In this document: piece by piece, positions 33,666 to 46,534 of the stretch | Numbering within the stretch: the first letter of the stretch is position 1 | Layout: every line of letters starts with the position of its first letter | Assembly (NCBI RefSeq): GCF_048544455.1 | Contig: NC_133526.1 | Span: forward strand, 12,602,001 to 12,666,000 | Reading direction: 5' to 3' | DNA from: Silene latifolia | Lineage: Eukaryota > Streptophyta > Magnoliopsida > Caryophyllales > Caryophyllaceae | Length of the DNA: 64,000 nt | The notes under the pieces: model-generated | What the model was told of the DNA's origin: nothing | The model's database searches: none | The model's input: the letters and a program-made list of their open reading frames with translations, nothing else | Made by a program: the position numbers and the translations under genes

Positions 33666-34924
33666 AAGTCGAGACGACGTGGATGACTCCGATAATGAAA
33701 TACAAACTAACAAAAGAGTTACCGGAGAACCGCAGTCTCTCTCAGAAGATAAGAAGGATCGCCACAAGGTACTTGGTGTTCGAAGGAGAACTATACAGAA
33801 GGTCCGTGATAAGACCACTTTTGAAATGTGTCGGCCCAGCCGACGCGGAGCTCATACTGACAGAGATTCACGAAGGCATCTGTGGACATCACATGGGGGC
33901 AAGAACGCTAGCCCATAAAGCTCTCTGAGCCGACTACTTCTGGCCTACCATGCTTGAGGATTCCAGAGCTAAGACCAAGAAGTGCAAGAATTGTCAGATG
34001 CATGCTCCGGTAATACATGCACCTTCCCGAGACCTGCAACCGGTACTTAGTCCCCTACCATTTGCACAATGGGGGATGGATTTACTAGGACCATTTCCGA
34101 CGGCCTCCGGAGGAAGGAAGTACCTGATCGTCGCCGTTGACTACTTCACCAAATGGGTCGAAGCTGTCGCGGTACCTGCCAAGACCACGGCGGCCGTAAG
34201 AAAGGTAATCTGGGAGAACATCATAACTCGTTTTGGGTTACCCCAAGTCATGGTATTTGACCACGGCCGAGAGTTTTGGAGTGACATGGTGATGAACTGG
34301 CTAGAAGAGCTCGGTATCAAGTTTGCATACTCCTCCGTCTGCCACCCTCAGAGCAACGGGCAGGCGGAAGCAGCTAATAAAACAATCCTAAACGGGCTGA
34401 AAAAGAAGGTTGAAGATCTAAAGGGAAGGTGGGCTGATGAACTACCCGGCGTCCTGTGGTCCCTTAGAACCACGGAGAAAGAAGCAACGGGATACAGTCC
34501 ATTCCACCTTGTCTATGGGTCTGAGGCCGTCCCCGCCCAATTGAAGCGAAAGCGGCCGGTGCCGATATTCAGAACGCAAACCTTTGACCCAGTTGAAAAT
34601 GAGGAAGGCCTGAAAGCCTCCCTAGACCTGGTCGAAGAAAGCCGAGACACGGCACGGCTTAACTTGGCAGTATATCAAAACCAAATGAGAAGAGCATACA
34701 ACCGTAGGGACCACAAAAGAGACTTAAGAGTAGGAGATCTAGTCCTAAGAAAGTCAGCCGCAACCAACAAAGGAAACATCCATGGTAAAATGACGGCCAA
34801 CTGGGAAGGACCCTACAAAGTGGTTGAAGAAATGAGGTCGGGGACGTACCGGCTGACAGACAGGGAGGGAGTGCCTCTAATGAGCCACTGGAACACAGAC
34901 AACCTAAGGAAATATTTCATATAG
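33650..34924 (+). CDS. Integrase region of the Tat/Retand-like element
   Basis: The H2C2 zinc-binding part includes CKNCQMHAPVIH. The catalytic core includes WGMDLLGPFP, DYFTKWVEAVAV, VFDHGREFWSD and HPQSNGQAEAANKTIL. The C-terminal end has VGDLVLRKSA and NWEGPYKVVEE. Broken at its start; otherwise a long open stretch from 33950. Confidence 0.82.
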
Positions 34925-35029
34925 CGGCGGAGGTGTCCGAGACCGTTGTGGACACCCCAACGTGTGATTATACCTTATGAAAAGTGGTCCAAGTTTTCCA
35001 TCAAAATGCTTGTCCCCTCCAAAGTCACT

Positions 35030-35700
35030 ACCAAAGTAGACGTCGCGGCCAAAGCCGGGCAGTCACTACCGAAGTATAAAAGCGTATAAGCACTGTTGAG
35101 ACGCAAATCTGACTGCCCCGACCAATCCGGGAGTGGCAGAGGAAGCGATCAATATGTCTATAGATACGGAAAGCAGTCGAAACGTAAACTCGGTTGCCTC
35201 GGCCAAAGTCGGGAGTGACGAGGGAAACGCGATTTGCCAACAGCAGTTGATACTCGCGAAAGCGACCAACATGCTTAGGAACGTATAAGTACGGTTGAGA
35301 AACGCAAATCTGACGCCTCGGCCAGATCGAGAGTGAAGAGGAAGCGATCAACATGTCTACAGATACGAACGCTGTCGAGCCGTAACCTCGATTGCCTCGG
35401 CCAAAGCCGGGAGTGACGGGGACACAACGACCGATACGCTAACATGTTCACAACGGCGGTTGGGAAGCGCAAATCTGACGCCTCGGCCAGACCGAGAGTG
35501 AAGGAGGAAGCGACCGACATGCCAACATGTTTAAAAACGTTAAGTACAGTTGAGTTACGCATTCTAACTGCCCCGGTCAAGCCGATGGTAGAAACGAAAA
35601 AAAAAAAAGCGCTCAATTAATAACGAAAGAAGACAACTGAATGAAGGATTGTGATCAAAGCCCCGGCCAAGCCGAAGGCAAATAAACAAACTTTATTAAA
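35030..35700. repeat. Degenerate internal tandem-repeat field
   Basis: Repeated CGCAAATCTGAC modules at about 35103, 35301, 35468 and a variant at 35556, alternating with CCTCGGCCAAAGCCGGGAGT variants. The large period is about 165-195 bases, with half-period similarity. It lies between integrase and the antisense gene, as reported for Retand-like elements. No coding sense. Confidence 0.7.
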
Positions 35701-35930
35701 CATGTTCACAGGTGATACAAAACGAAGTCGACGGCCGTCCCAATAAGGATAGCCTAAACTCAACCTACCAAAGTTTTACAAAAAAAAGAGAAGAAGGAAC
35801 AACAAAAATTATCACATTGAGACAATGAAGCGCCAAAAGGATGGCAGGGAGAGAAGGCTCAAAAATTGGCCCCCGAACAGCTGAAGCTATCCGAAGGGCC
35901 AGGTGAGTCTAGTGACGACCGCCCGTCTCC

Positions 35931-38420
35931 CTATATCTGTTTCTGCTCGCCACCGGCAGCAGTAACAGCATCACCATCAGTGGGCGACCCAGAAGCCGAC
36001 TTGGCAGCTTCACCTACCTTTGACCTCTCAGCTTCCTCCCTGGCCGCCTTCACCTTTTCAGCATGGGCCGCCTTGGCCTCAGCCTCCTCAGCGGCCTTTG
36101 TCGCCTCTACCTTCTCCGCAGCCTTTGCCTCCGCAGCAGCCGCCTTCTCATCAAGAAGCCGGTCAAAATCCTGCCACGGAAAGGGATCTTTAGAAAAGTG
36201 CTCTTTGATTACTTCCCTGGTGGCATCTTCGACCTGGTCTCGGTACTGGGCACACATGTTAGGGATGATGACAGTTTGTAGCGTCTCAATGTCCTTCTCC
36301 CTCTGAGCAAGGATGGCCTTTGTGTTCCTGTGCTCCTTCGCCTCGGTCAGATGCAGGGACTTCCATTTGGCCCTCTGCTCAACCACAGCATCGTAACCGC
36401 CCTGAAGCTTCTCCCGCTCCTCCCGCAGCTTAGCGGCATCAGCCAGTACAGCCTCAACCTTGGCCCTCTCGGCTAGGACCGCCTTCTCAGCGTCCTCCCT
36501 GAGCTTTCGCTCAGCGAGGAAATCATTTTCGGTGGCCTGGAAGTCCTTCTTCGCCTTCTCGGCCTCTTGCTTAGAGGCAGCAAGCTCAAGCCTAAGCCGT
36601 TCAAGCACAGGGACAGCTTCAGCCATGACCTTTTCTTGCTCCATAATTGGAATGCCGGCTAGTTCAGTCCACTTCGCCAGCATCTTGGACAACCTTATGC
36701 CTTCCGCCCTAATCTGGGCGGGGGAAGGCTTCAGGGATGAGGAGTCAACAGTGGCATTTTTATCGCCCGTCTGCACAGGCCGCTTCTCCAATTGTCATTC
36801 AGTGAGAGGGATAACCGGCAGCGGTTGATCTACAAAAAATTCGGACAAAGCATCCATGTCAACATTCATTGACATGTCAGAAAGCCTGTCATCAGGAATA
36901 CCTAATGAACCAGCTAAATCTGAGCCATAGGTTAGATCCGTACCAGCCTTGGCCTTCTTGGTTGGAGGACCCTTTTCTTTACCGGCCTCGAATAATAATG
37001 TGAGCGAGCAGACGCTACCTCTTTTATCTTATTTGAAAGAGGAGGACCCTCCGCAACGGTGACCTCCTCTTCAACATCGACGACCACCACCACCTGCTTC
37101 TTTTGGACCACAGGGACTGAAGATTGAGCTGGGGTTGACGCCGTTGCCGCCGTAGACGTTGTCTTTGATCTCCGGTGCGGCACGTTACCGGCGATCCGCG
37201 CCTGACCCGCCGTCACATCTAGTGCCTTCAACTGCTGCTCCATAAGTTCGTGAGGAGTCGGTCTGCGATCACGTGGTCCGGCCTTAGGATGCAGCTCAAC
37301 AACTCTCCCGTTCTCGTCAAGTCCAAACCTCTTGAGGACGGAGACAGGCAGTTCCGGGCCAAATCGGTCTGCAGAAGAAACGAAGCAGGAGTTAAGCAAA
37401 AGAAATAAAACAAGGTTCAAATACAGAACAGTAAAAAGCAAAGATGGGCCTCACACCGACCCCACTCACCCTGTTCGAGGGCCGGTATGAGGCCGACGTG
37501 GCAGAGCAGCTCATCCTGAAGAACGATCTGCGTCGGGGGCATCCATCCCTTCGGCGTCCCATCCTTCTCAGCCTCAAACAGCTTCATTGCCCGTTTTTCG
37601 TCCTCATTAAGATAGACCCTGCTGGCGTCCATTTTAAGCTTACTCCGGGAGACATTGTCATGCTCCCCTTGATTCTCGCACCGCAAATTGACGCGGTCCT
37701 GGAAGGACCGGGGCAGCGGATAGTCCTCCGGAACCTCAACGTATACCCACCGCCCCTTCCAGTCTTTGCAAGAAGTAAGCTTAGAGACGGTGATATAACC
37801 CGGCTCAGTCTGTATACTGTACCAGCCCGGGCCGCCTAGGGTAGTTCCCCGAAGGTGGTGGAGCCGGCGAAAGAGGTTCACCGTCGGGGCCTCCCCTTTG
37901 AAAAGACACAACCATACAAAACCAACAATCGTCCTGATGGCCAACGGATGCAGTTGGGCCACGACGACATTCATGGCTTTAATAATGGCAGAACGTATTC
38001 ATTCGAGAAACCGGAGCCCATACTCCGGTGTCCGATATATACGCCGATACAACCCTCGGGAGGGAAACAGACGGCCTGACCCTCCTCAGGGATAACAATT
38101 CTATACCCCCTGCCGAAGGAGTAATGGTGTTCAAAAAGTTCAGAACCGGAGCAGCTGGCGAACTTGTTCGTCCAGGCACGGTCAGGACTGATCGAGCAGG
38201 CATCACCGTGCCCCGAAATAAGCGGCCTCCTTACGGCAGAAGGGGTCGCCTCATCATCGTCATCATCAATACCCTCCAAATATCTCTCATCAATTTCAGG
38301 AGAAGGAGACCTGGGACCCCCGAACCTTATCGGGGTGACGGCAAGTGGCTCCTGCTCATCAGGATGCGACGGTTTGCCCCCCGGCGTTGAAGTACTGGGT
38401 TCAGCATCAGCAGAAGACAT
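35931..38420 (-). CDS. Antisense accessory gene of the Tat/Retand-like element (putative gypsy-type transposase domain)
   Basis: On the strand opposite to gag-pol. The N-terminal part (38420-37971) is acidic with RYLEGIDDDDDEATPSAVRR. The middle (about 37974-37417) has TIVGFVWLCLFKGEAPTVNL and SKLTSCKDWKGRWVYVEVPE, which I recognise as the plant domain called putative gypsy type transposon. A spacer (37441-36932) is Pro/Val-rich. The C-terminal part (36791-35931) is a long Ala/Glu/Lys coiled coil with MSVNVETQ-free heptads such as AEKAKKDFQATENDFLAERK. Short gaps between the parts may be introns, as in other antisense genes of Tat elements. Function unknown. Fossil element part. Confidence 0.7.
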
Positions 38421-38603
38421 GACAACAAATACTTAACAAATAAAAGTTGAAAAATTTGTTTGTTTACCTTGGAAAAGTGTTACGCCGAGTAACGCTTTGA
38501 AGACTAGAGAGAAGTTTCTTCGAAGAAAGCTAGAGAGAAGAAATTTTTTTGAGAAAATGAATTTTTGGTGGCCAAAATCAGGGGCTAACTGCTCTATTTA
38601 TAG

Positions 38604-38663
38604 GGCAAAGCCCATGAAACGGACCAATCAGGGCAAAGCCCATGAAGCGTCAACCAATCAACA
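38604..38663. repeat. Short duplication upstream of the antisense gene
   Basis: GGGCAAAGCCCATGAA occurs at about 38605 and 38632, each followed by a CCAATCA motif (CCAAT-like in this strand). It lies in the presumed promoter region of the antisense gene. Confidence 0.6.
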
Positions 38664-38689
38664 CCGAGTCACGTGTCAAACATGCCGCC

Positions 38690-38812
38690 ACAGAATGCCA
38701 ATCGACGTATCTTCTTCAACACGCTCCTTGACAGAATGCCAATCGACGTATCTTCTTCAACACGCTCCTTGACAGAATGCCAATCGACGTATCTTCTTCA
38801 ACACGCTCCTTG
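38690..38812. repeat. Three perfect 41-base tandem repeats
   Basis: The unit starts ACAGAATGCCAATCGACGTA and ends CACGCTCCTTG. It is present three times without a difference (38690-38730, 38731-38771, 38772-38812), about 270 bases upstream of the antisense gene's first ATG. Confidence 0.92.
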
Positions 38813-39092
38813 GTATCTACTTGCCAAACGGCCCGCTGTTCAACCAAGCTTGGCAGCACCGGCCGGGGGCAATCAAAAGCACACGGCACTCACAACCTCG
38901 GTCTCAGCCAGCGCCATTTTCTTTTCCACATTTGATGTCCATTACACATCCATGTGGAGGGGGATATGATAATCCGCCCAAGCGGAAACCAAGCCGAGGA
39001 AGAAGAAAGCGGGGAAGAAATTCAACTTGCGCAGAATACGCTCAACACTCATCGAAGGTCCATACCACGGCATAGACTACGCTGGGGGCAAT

Positions 39093-39686
39093 TGATGGGG
39101 CATATTCCTGCACCCGCTGACCGAGTCAACATATTGAGCAAGGTCAAAGACATCCACAGCAAGTCAACGTATTAGACAGCCTAACCGACGCAGCCTGTCG
39201 GCCTGTCACTTGGGTCTCGGCTAGGCAACTAGCCAGCCGGGAGACATTACCGCGTACTCACATCCAAGTCCCCTCGGCATGGAGTCAACCAGGCCAGCCG
39301 GCCTGCCATGGGCCCCTCGGCCGAGGGTAGAATGGTCTTTCCACCTGCTCTGCCACTTGGCCACTACGTGACAAAAGGTGAAAGTCTATAAATACTCCTC
39401 AAATCCTCATTGAGAAATCGATCCAAGAATTCACAATTCACCCTAATACTCACTATAAATCTGGTATAAACTCCCTTATCTCTCTACAATATACTTTGCC
39501 AAGTAACACACAACTTAATCCCTTTAAGTTTACTGACTTGAGCGTCGGAGTGAGTACGCTCGGTACCAAGCCGAGCCCTCAGTTTGTTCATTGTTTCAGG
39601 AGAGGCCGAAAGGAAGAGTCAAGCAAAGTCATCATTCTACGAGCTTACGTGGTAACAAACACTGCTCCGGAATTACACCCGGAACA
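39093..39686 (+). repeat. 3' LTR of the Tat/Retand-like element
   Basis: About 594 bases, preceded by the purine tract CTGGGGGCAAT. Roughly six substitutions and one 1-base indel from the 5' LTR by hand comparison. Confidence 0.88.
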
Positions 39687-40615
39687 ATATTAAAATTACA
39701 GGAGGTCGACATACTCACATATCAAAAACATTGCATGAAATCTGGAAATAATCGTTATGAAACTTCTTTGCAATTATCTTTTGACTTGAATATATTTTTC
39801 GGTTTCATTGAGTTTTCCTTTTTTTTATTATTATTATGATGTATGCGCAATATCAAATTGTACTATGAATCTCTAATTATTGGTGACATATTACATTATA
39901 TATTCCAACCTTTGGAATATTAATTTACAAATTTTGTAAATTGTACTAAATTATCTTATACCTTTCGTGCACTTTATTAGTTTTCCGTGTACTCTTCAAC
40001 TTGTATTTTGTCAATCAGGTTATAAATCAGATATATTAGTCTACAAACATATTATAAATCATATGTCTTAATGGAAGTGTTGAATTTAGATGCTCCAAGG
40101 ATATAAATCAGATCTTTTAATGGGGATCAAGGACTCAAGGTAAATATTTTGCATGTTTTTGATTGAAATCCAATGATCATTTTTCAATCCATTGTTCCAT
40201 TTTGAATGCTTTCAAGCCTTTAAATCATTTTTTGTTTTCTATCAAATATTTTCTTCGAAAAATATTTACTTCTTTTGCTTGTATATATTTTTGTTTTCTC
40301 ATAATCAATAGTTACGAATATTTTTTAATTATCACCCCACTTCTCTTTTTTTTGTCCATTTATATATTATCACCCTTTTTCTTTAATTTCCAATTACTTT
40401 GGAACTTACTTTTTACCAATGTTTCTTATAACGTTTTTTTTTAAATTACAAAAATAATGTCATCGTTTAAGGTTAAAATTCTCACATTACTCCACCAATT
40501 GCAAACTTTTTCCTTTTATTTCCAATTGCTTTTTATATTTTCTTAATCTTAATTATTGCACACAAGCAAATGAGGTGATAATTAAAAAAATGGAAGAAGT
40601 ATAATAATACAAATT
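39687..40615. other. AT-rich spacer between two LTR elements
   Basis: T-rich, no recognisable gene, repeat or RNA seen. Probably the old host DNA that both elements entered. Confidence 0.5.
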
Positions 40616-40944
40616 TGTGGACAGCGGGCCGCCCACGGGGGCGCTTGGTGAGAAGGTCGAAAACAAGCGTTTGCATTTTGTATGGAGTCGCCACCAATTT
40701 TTATGGGAAATTGGAACCGTTCGAATACCTCATGTCATGTCAAGACACAAAGTAGTGACATGAACACTAAGCAATCGTTACCCTTAGCATTCTATGTCTA
40801 GAATGACTCTCGTGGATGCCAATGAACACTGGTGCTCACGGAGATCTGGAGTAAGGGGTGAGGGTACGTATTAGGAAGCTCTTTTGATCGAACACCTAAT
40901 CCCGCCCGCCTCGATAGCGGCCTCTACTAATGATTAGGGAAGTT

Positions 40945-43908
40945 TGTGACACCCTTAAATCTAGCCATAAATAAATACGTAAATTCTACAGAAAAACTGG
41001 TAGGATATGTTTGTAAATGGTTCAACTAGTCCAAAAACCTGCAATTTCAAAAAATTTTCTAACTTAAACCATTCACAACCATTCCAACTCAAGAAGAGTG
41101 TCATAACCCTGCAACAGCTGATAAACTAACTTACATATATAACTAAAGACGCGGAAATATAAGGATACAAACCAAAAATAGAAAGGGAGACATATGTCCC
41201 TTCAAATTATATACAAACCAAAAGTGTAAAAAGGTTTACTAATAAAATAGCCAAAACTAGGTCCAAGGTTCCTTGCTCACTAGCCGCCTGTGACCCCAAC
41301 TAAGCATCAACAACCTGTCAATCGCATTTTATACAAACACGAAAGCCACAATTCAGTGGGGAGTAACTTCGAGTCCTCCCAGCCACGAATCGTCAAAATT
41401 AATGTAACATGTAATGTAACATGTAAACAATCTGATAAACCATTTACTTATCATGTATTCTAACAAATGACCCCTAACTGACCAAACTAAACTATCATGT
41501 GAATCATATAATTCAAATAGTAATCCAAACTTTATCAATCAGAATCAAACTTACATCTCACCTATTACCATTCATAAAATCACCATACAAGAAAGGGCAA
41601 TATATCAAAGACATGCATAAGTTCTTAGTACGGTCAATAGTCACTTTGTAACTCAAGTCTATACCACGAGGTAGGGAAGGTAATCGAACCGGTATCTTGG
41701 CTCGGTTACTTACTATTAAGAAAACATGGCCAAGAGACAACACAACCCTAGCCTAAAATCACAGCAGACCTAGACATGCGGATACACACCACCGCACCCA
41801 AGACTCACAACTTTTTTAAAACAAAGTGAAGTGAGTACCCTAAGGACACCACCGAAGGGTCGGCTAGTACTTAAGCTGACCCCATACTATCAAAATTAGT
41901 ACCCGAGGTCATGCCCCAACTTGGATAAACATCCACTAGTCGGAACACAAAGGCTATCAAGCAAAGAACATATACTCGTCAGATACTATAAAGACCTATC
42001 TATGATGAAGGCCGAAATACTCACCTAGGACCTAGTCACAAATAGTCCCGGCTTGAATATTTTAGCCCACACCACCCAAAACTCACCACATAAGTCAAGT
42101 AAGACACCCACTTAACCTTAAGAGGGCAAAAAGTCCTACTTACCAACATAAATTCTAACATTCTATCATGTGAAAGCTATATAAATGTCTATTTACAAAG
42201 ATACAATCCCAACAGTTCCTCAATAAGAATTCAATACTAATTTCCAATCCTAGCAATTATAACAATATAAAAGGCTTTAGGGGAAACTAGGGCCATTACT
42301 ACAAAATAAGAAGCTATTTAAATTCAACTAACTAAATAAGAAACTATTTAAATTCAACTAATTAAACATGTGAAATAGAGATATAATAAATGGCCTAAAA
42401 CAAGAAAAAGGCCGATTATCTAATTCATTCAACCGAATTTTTACCCGCAACCCCACCTGCGACAGTGTACGGGTCAAATTGCGGCCGACCAATCACTCAA
42501 TTAATCGACATCGCATCGGTCAAAGGGACTAAGGCTCGGTTTTAAGACAATCAACAAAACATTTCAATTATAGCTATAAAATCCATTTTGAGCCTATTAA
42601 TTACCATTTCATTTTGTAAATTATCCTAACATGTGATAATTGTCAATATAACATAATTTTTCTACCATTAGCATAACGTTTAACTACTTGTATGATTCTC
42701 TTAACAAATTTAACCATGTATACTCATTCTAATTATATCCATGATGAACCTAAAATGACGGACAAAGCATGGGAAACCGCGAAACAAGCAACGGACCGAC
42801 CCGGCCAACCCCAAGACCGTGGGCTGCCGTGGGCTGCCAGCTGCTGCCGGCCCACCGCCGCACCATTTCTTCTCTTTTTTTTTTCATTTTTATACATTAT
42901 AAGACCGTCTGAAAATTAATTAATCGTCCCCAATTCAACTTTGATAATTTAAACTACCAAAAGGCACAAATTAAGCTTGCATGCAACTAAATTTAACATA
43001 TGAAAATTACTACCCAAACTAAAATTCACCAAACATATAAAAATCAAAAACATGTGACGATAATTCGTCGAGTAGCTCGAAATATGTTACCTTAAGCTAG
43101 AAAATGAGCAATTAGTCCTCAAAATCGAAACCCTAACCACAACTAACCGCTATCCTCTACAATATACGAGTCCCCGAACTCGTCTTCCAATCCTTCACCT
43201 AATTAAACAATAAAAACACAAAAATTAAGCACAAAACCGAAATCACCGAAATTTGGTCTTAAAAGAACTTAATGAAAATTGAAATTAGAACATACTAAGT
43301 CGTAGATCGTGGCGAGGGGATTCCGGAAAGGTAAATTATGCGAAAAACGGACAAGAAACGAAGATTTTATGACGATTTTGAGCTTGAATGTGTATGAAAA
43401 TGGGGTTTTGGTGTTTTTAGAGGATGAACACCAAAAATTTCAGAAAAATAAAAGGAAAGGGGAGGGGAAGCTGCCGGGTAAGGGAAGAAAGGAGGAAAAA
43501 GTACGTACGTGCGGAATTTTTAGTCGGGATTTTTAACTCTCGGTTTGACTCGTTTTAATAATAATTAAATCCGTAAGTCAAATGCAAATTCCGTCAAGTC
43601 CAAAGTCTTTAAACACGAGATTACAATAAAATTGAGTATTCATATGACCCATTTCCAATTTCGTTTACCCAACGTTCAAACGAATTGTCATTTTCCCCCG
43701 ATACGCCCTTATTTCGAAATAAAAGATTTTACACGGTTTAAACTATTTTTAAACATTTCGAAACTATCAAAATAAATACTTTTCTTCAAAATATAATAAA
43801 ATTATATTTCTTTAAATTATTTTTACTTTAAATACTTAATTATCACTTTTATTTTGATTAATAAATTATTTAAAATATATTAATCGGTCCAAATTTACGG
43901 GCGTTACA
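40945..43908 (-). repeat. 3' LTR of the nested chromovirus-type element
   Basis: About 2.96 kb. Its stretch 42768-43908 matches 46535-47686. No coding function is inferred. Confidence 0.7.
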
Positions 43909-43927
43909 ATCACCCCTCCTTTTAAAA

Positions 43928-46534
43928 AGTTTCGCCCTCGAAACTTAGAAGGAGAAATTATAGTTATAAGAAAATATAGGTATCTTTTCAATGAAACGGT
44001 GATACTCTTGTTGATCAGACAAGAACATCCATATTCATATCAAGATATAAAAATATTTCTACACCAATAAATGAGAAAATCCATTATTGGGGACGTCACC
44101 AACAACGAGATTTAACATTCACTAATGTTAAAACCATTGCAAATCATAAAAGCATTTTCAAACTTTTAGTTTAAAGTTCTATAATAAGAATATTATCTTT
44201 ACTAATTATGATTTAAACACGGCTTAGTAACTCGGAACAAAAGTAAGAAAAAGGAATACGTTACGGAAATAAATCAAAATTTCATTTTCAAATCCTTAAA
44301 AATAGGTTAGGTTTGCAGAAGTGACATAAACTTTCAAGAATGAATCAAACTGGTGGTTTGAAATTTAGAAGTTGTACAACACGGAAAATAACTTAGATAG
44401 CATATAAAACAAAGTATATTAAGATGATTCAAATTTAACTAATCAAAATGAGCTATAATAAATTTCATGGGGTAAGAATTGAAGTCAAAATTACAAGGAT
44501 GTCAAAGATAGAGTTTCATAGATTACCAATATCAAACTTACGAGAGGAATATGATGATGTAAGGAAGAGAGATATGAGCGGTAACGCTCTTGATCAAGGA
44601 AGAAAGGAGATTAGACACCAAGGAATCACCAGACACTCTTATTTCAAATAACAACATCACTCAAAACGGCTCCCAAAACTTCCTAACAACCAAACTCATA
44701 ACCACATCACTCCCAAGGGTTTCCTTAATCGCTTATGTTACCTCTTCCTATCATATCCCCTAGAACAAGATATTTCACTATAAGTGAGATCTCATCGTTC
44801 CAAATCCTCAAACATCCCGAAACAACTTCCACAAGTCTAAGGTCAAGGCTTCCAACAAAGCTATATTCGTATCCAACTAGTGTCAACTATGGTTTCCTCA
44901 AAAGTAAACCTTCAATCAAGAATCCCAATACCAAGCTATAAACTCCAAAAGAAGGTTCCTCAAACATTCCACAAGGTTCTCATTTCAAAACAAGGTAGTA
45001 ACATACCAACCTCAAATTATGAAAAATCAATAGGATCTCAAGTTTCTCTATCCTTTTACTTATTAAGGATTCTCAAAAGCCGAACTACACCTCTCCAACA
45101 TTGTCTCATCATCTCAAGCACTCAATGCGACCTCAAGGTCTATAAAACTATAGGATTAACAAATTCTTCTCAACACTAAGTCTCTCTAAACTCAAGAACT
45201 CTCAAGAGTCAACTAGAATGCCAAATCACATCACCAAACCATTCTGGTCATCAACATCCCCAAGGGGTATTCTTTCAAATTTGATATCCTAAACTTACTT
45301 ACCATCAAATTCTCAAGGTACAAGGTCATAATTGTAACAACACTTTATCACCTCAGAGTTTCTAAAACCATAAATTGAATTTAGGTTCCTTCGCCTAACA
45401 ATTGGTGTCATCCATACCATTACCCTTTCTAGTTACCAAAACAAGTGCTAAAACCTCCCAATAATGTAGCTTACTCTCACTCTCATACCATACCTCAAGT
45501 AGTAATCGATATCACATACTAAAACCAACAAATAATCCCACATTTAACATTTCTCACACGGTAACATATACATTATCAAACCCTCATAGCCCAAGTGATA
45601 TGGAAGCCAAACCCAAACTCGGCTACTTAATCAATCCTATATCCTCAAGTCACATCTCACTAACTCTGTAAACATGGTCAACAAGGTACCAACTATACTA
45701 AGGAGATAAGGAGTGATGGAGGAACGGTAAAACATTTCCGAAGGGTGCATGAATCTGATAAATTAGGAAACTAAGGAGTCAGACCGTAAAGATAACGGTT
45801 GACAAAAATAAGTGGTATTCGAGTTAAGAAGATATCTCGGGAAAGAAGAAGTTACGTAAAATTTAGCATAAAGACAAGGTTCAACGATCGTTAAAGAGAA
45901 GGAAAGGAGAATAGAAGCGGCACAATGAAAGGGTTACCGCTTACTAAACACTCATCAAAGCTTATGATCGATATGATAAGGTTACTTCACTAAGGTGCTC
46001 AACAAAGCCCTAAATGTCTACTACATCGTAGGACTAACAAGGATTCCACAATGGTAAGTATTCCTCAACTCAATTGATTCTAAGAGCCAAAATCAATTCA
46101 CCACACAATTTCATTCGTTACCATCCATGTCCCAAAGTATCTCCTTTACAATTCTCGTCATTGAACTTCACTTACTATGTCATCTCCAAGTACCCTGGCT
46201 TGTTTACTCCATCATCTCACCACTTAATACTTCTAGTTTCCGATACCATAAATTGGAATCACATCCTTGAACTCACGAACTATATCGAACAACATTCCAC
46301 CAAAATTCCCAAATTCAGATATGTTTCATAAGGTCAACAAGGGCTACTCTATACTAGATTTGGTCAACTTAAAAGGTTTAACAAACTAACTAATTCCAAA
46401 GTAAAATACCAATCCATTAATCAACATCAATGTCCTATTGTATTCCTTTCAAAGCCTACGAGGATTAAGGCTAACTATCATTCCTTTAATTCTCCATAAG
46501 AAACATCGAGACTCTCAAATGAAGTAGCTAGGTT
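43928..46534 (-). other. Internal region of the nested element, no genes recognised
   Basis: About 2.6 kb without a recognisable protein. Many CTCAAG-like words on +. Probably decayed or non-coding internal sequence. Confidence 0.5.

Larger units (their letters stand above)
29362..39686 (+). mobile_element. Tat/Retand-like Ty3/gypsy LTR retrotransposon, both LTRs present
   Basis: An element of 10.3 kb with TGATGGGG...GGAACA LTRs of about 593 bases. The sequence after the 5' LTR (TTGGCGCCGTCTGTGG) looks like a primer-binding site, and CTGGGGGCA before the 3' LTR is the purine tract. The order is gag, protease, reverse transcriptase, RNase H, integrase, a tandem-repeat field, then an accessory gene on the opposite strand. 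Gypsy order plus an antisense accessory gene points to the Tat clade. Retand, described from Silene, also carries an internal tandem repeat. The LTRs differ at about seven sites, roughly 1%, so the insertion is young (well under about 1 million years at usual plant rates). The coding part is broken, with several interruptions. The flanks (GTATT and ATATT) give only an approximate target duplication. Confidence 0.88.

Noticed and set aside
35866-36306. Ser/Ala-rich open frame on +
   Set aside because: Reverse of the coiled-coil part of the antisense accessory gene.
38690-38812. CRISPR-like array
   Set aside because: The units are directly adjacent without spacers, and the DNA is from a plant nucleus.
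43309-43536. Small open frame (MARGFRKGKLCEKRTRNE...) present also at 47086-47343
   Set aside because: Both copies lie in the two LTRs of one young element, so the sequence sharing is explained by LTR identity and is not evidence for a gene.
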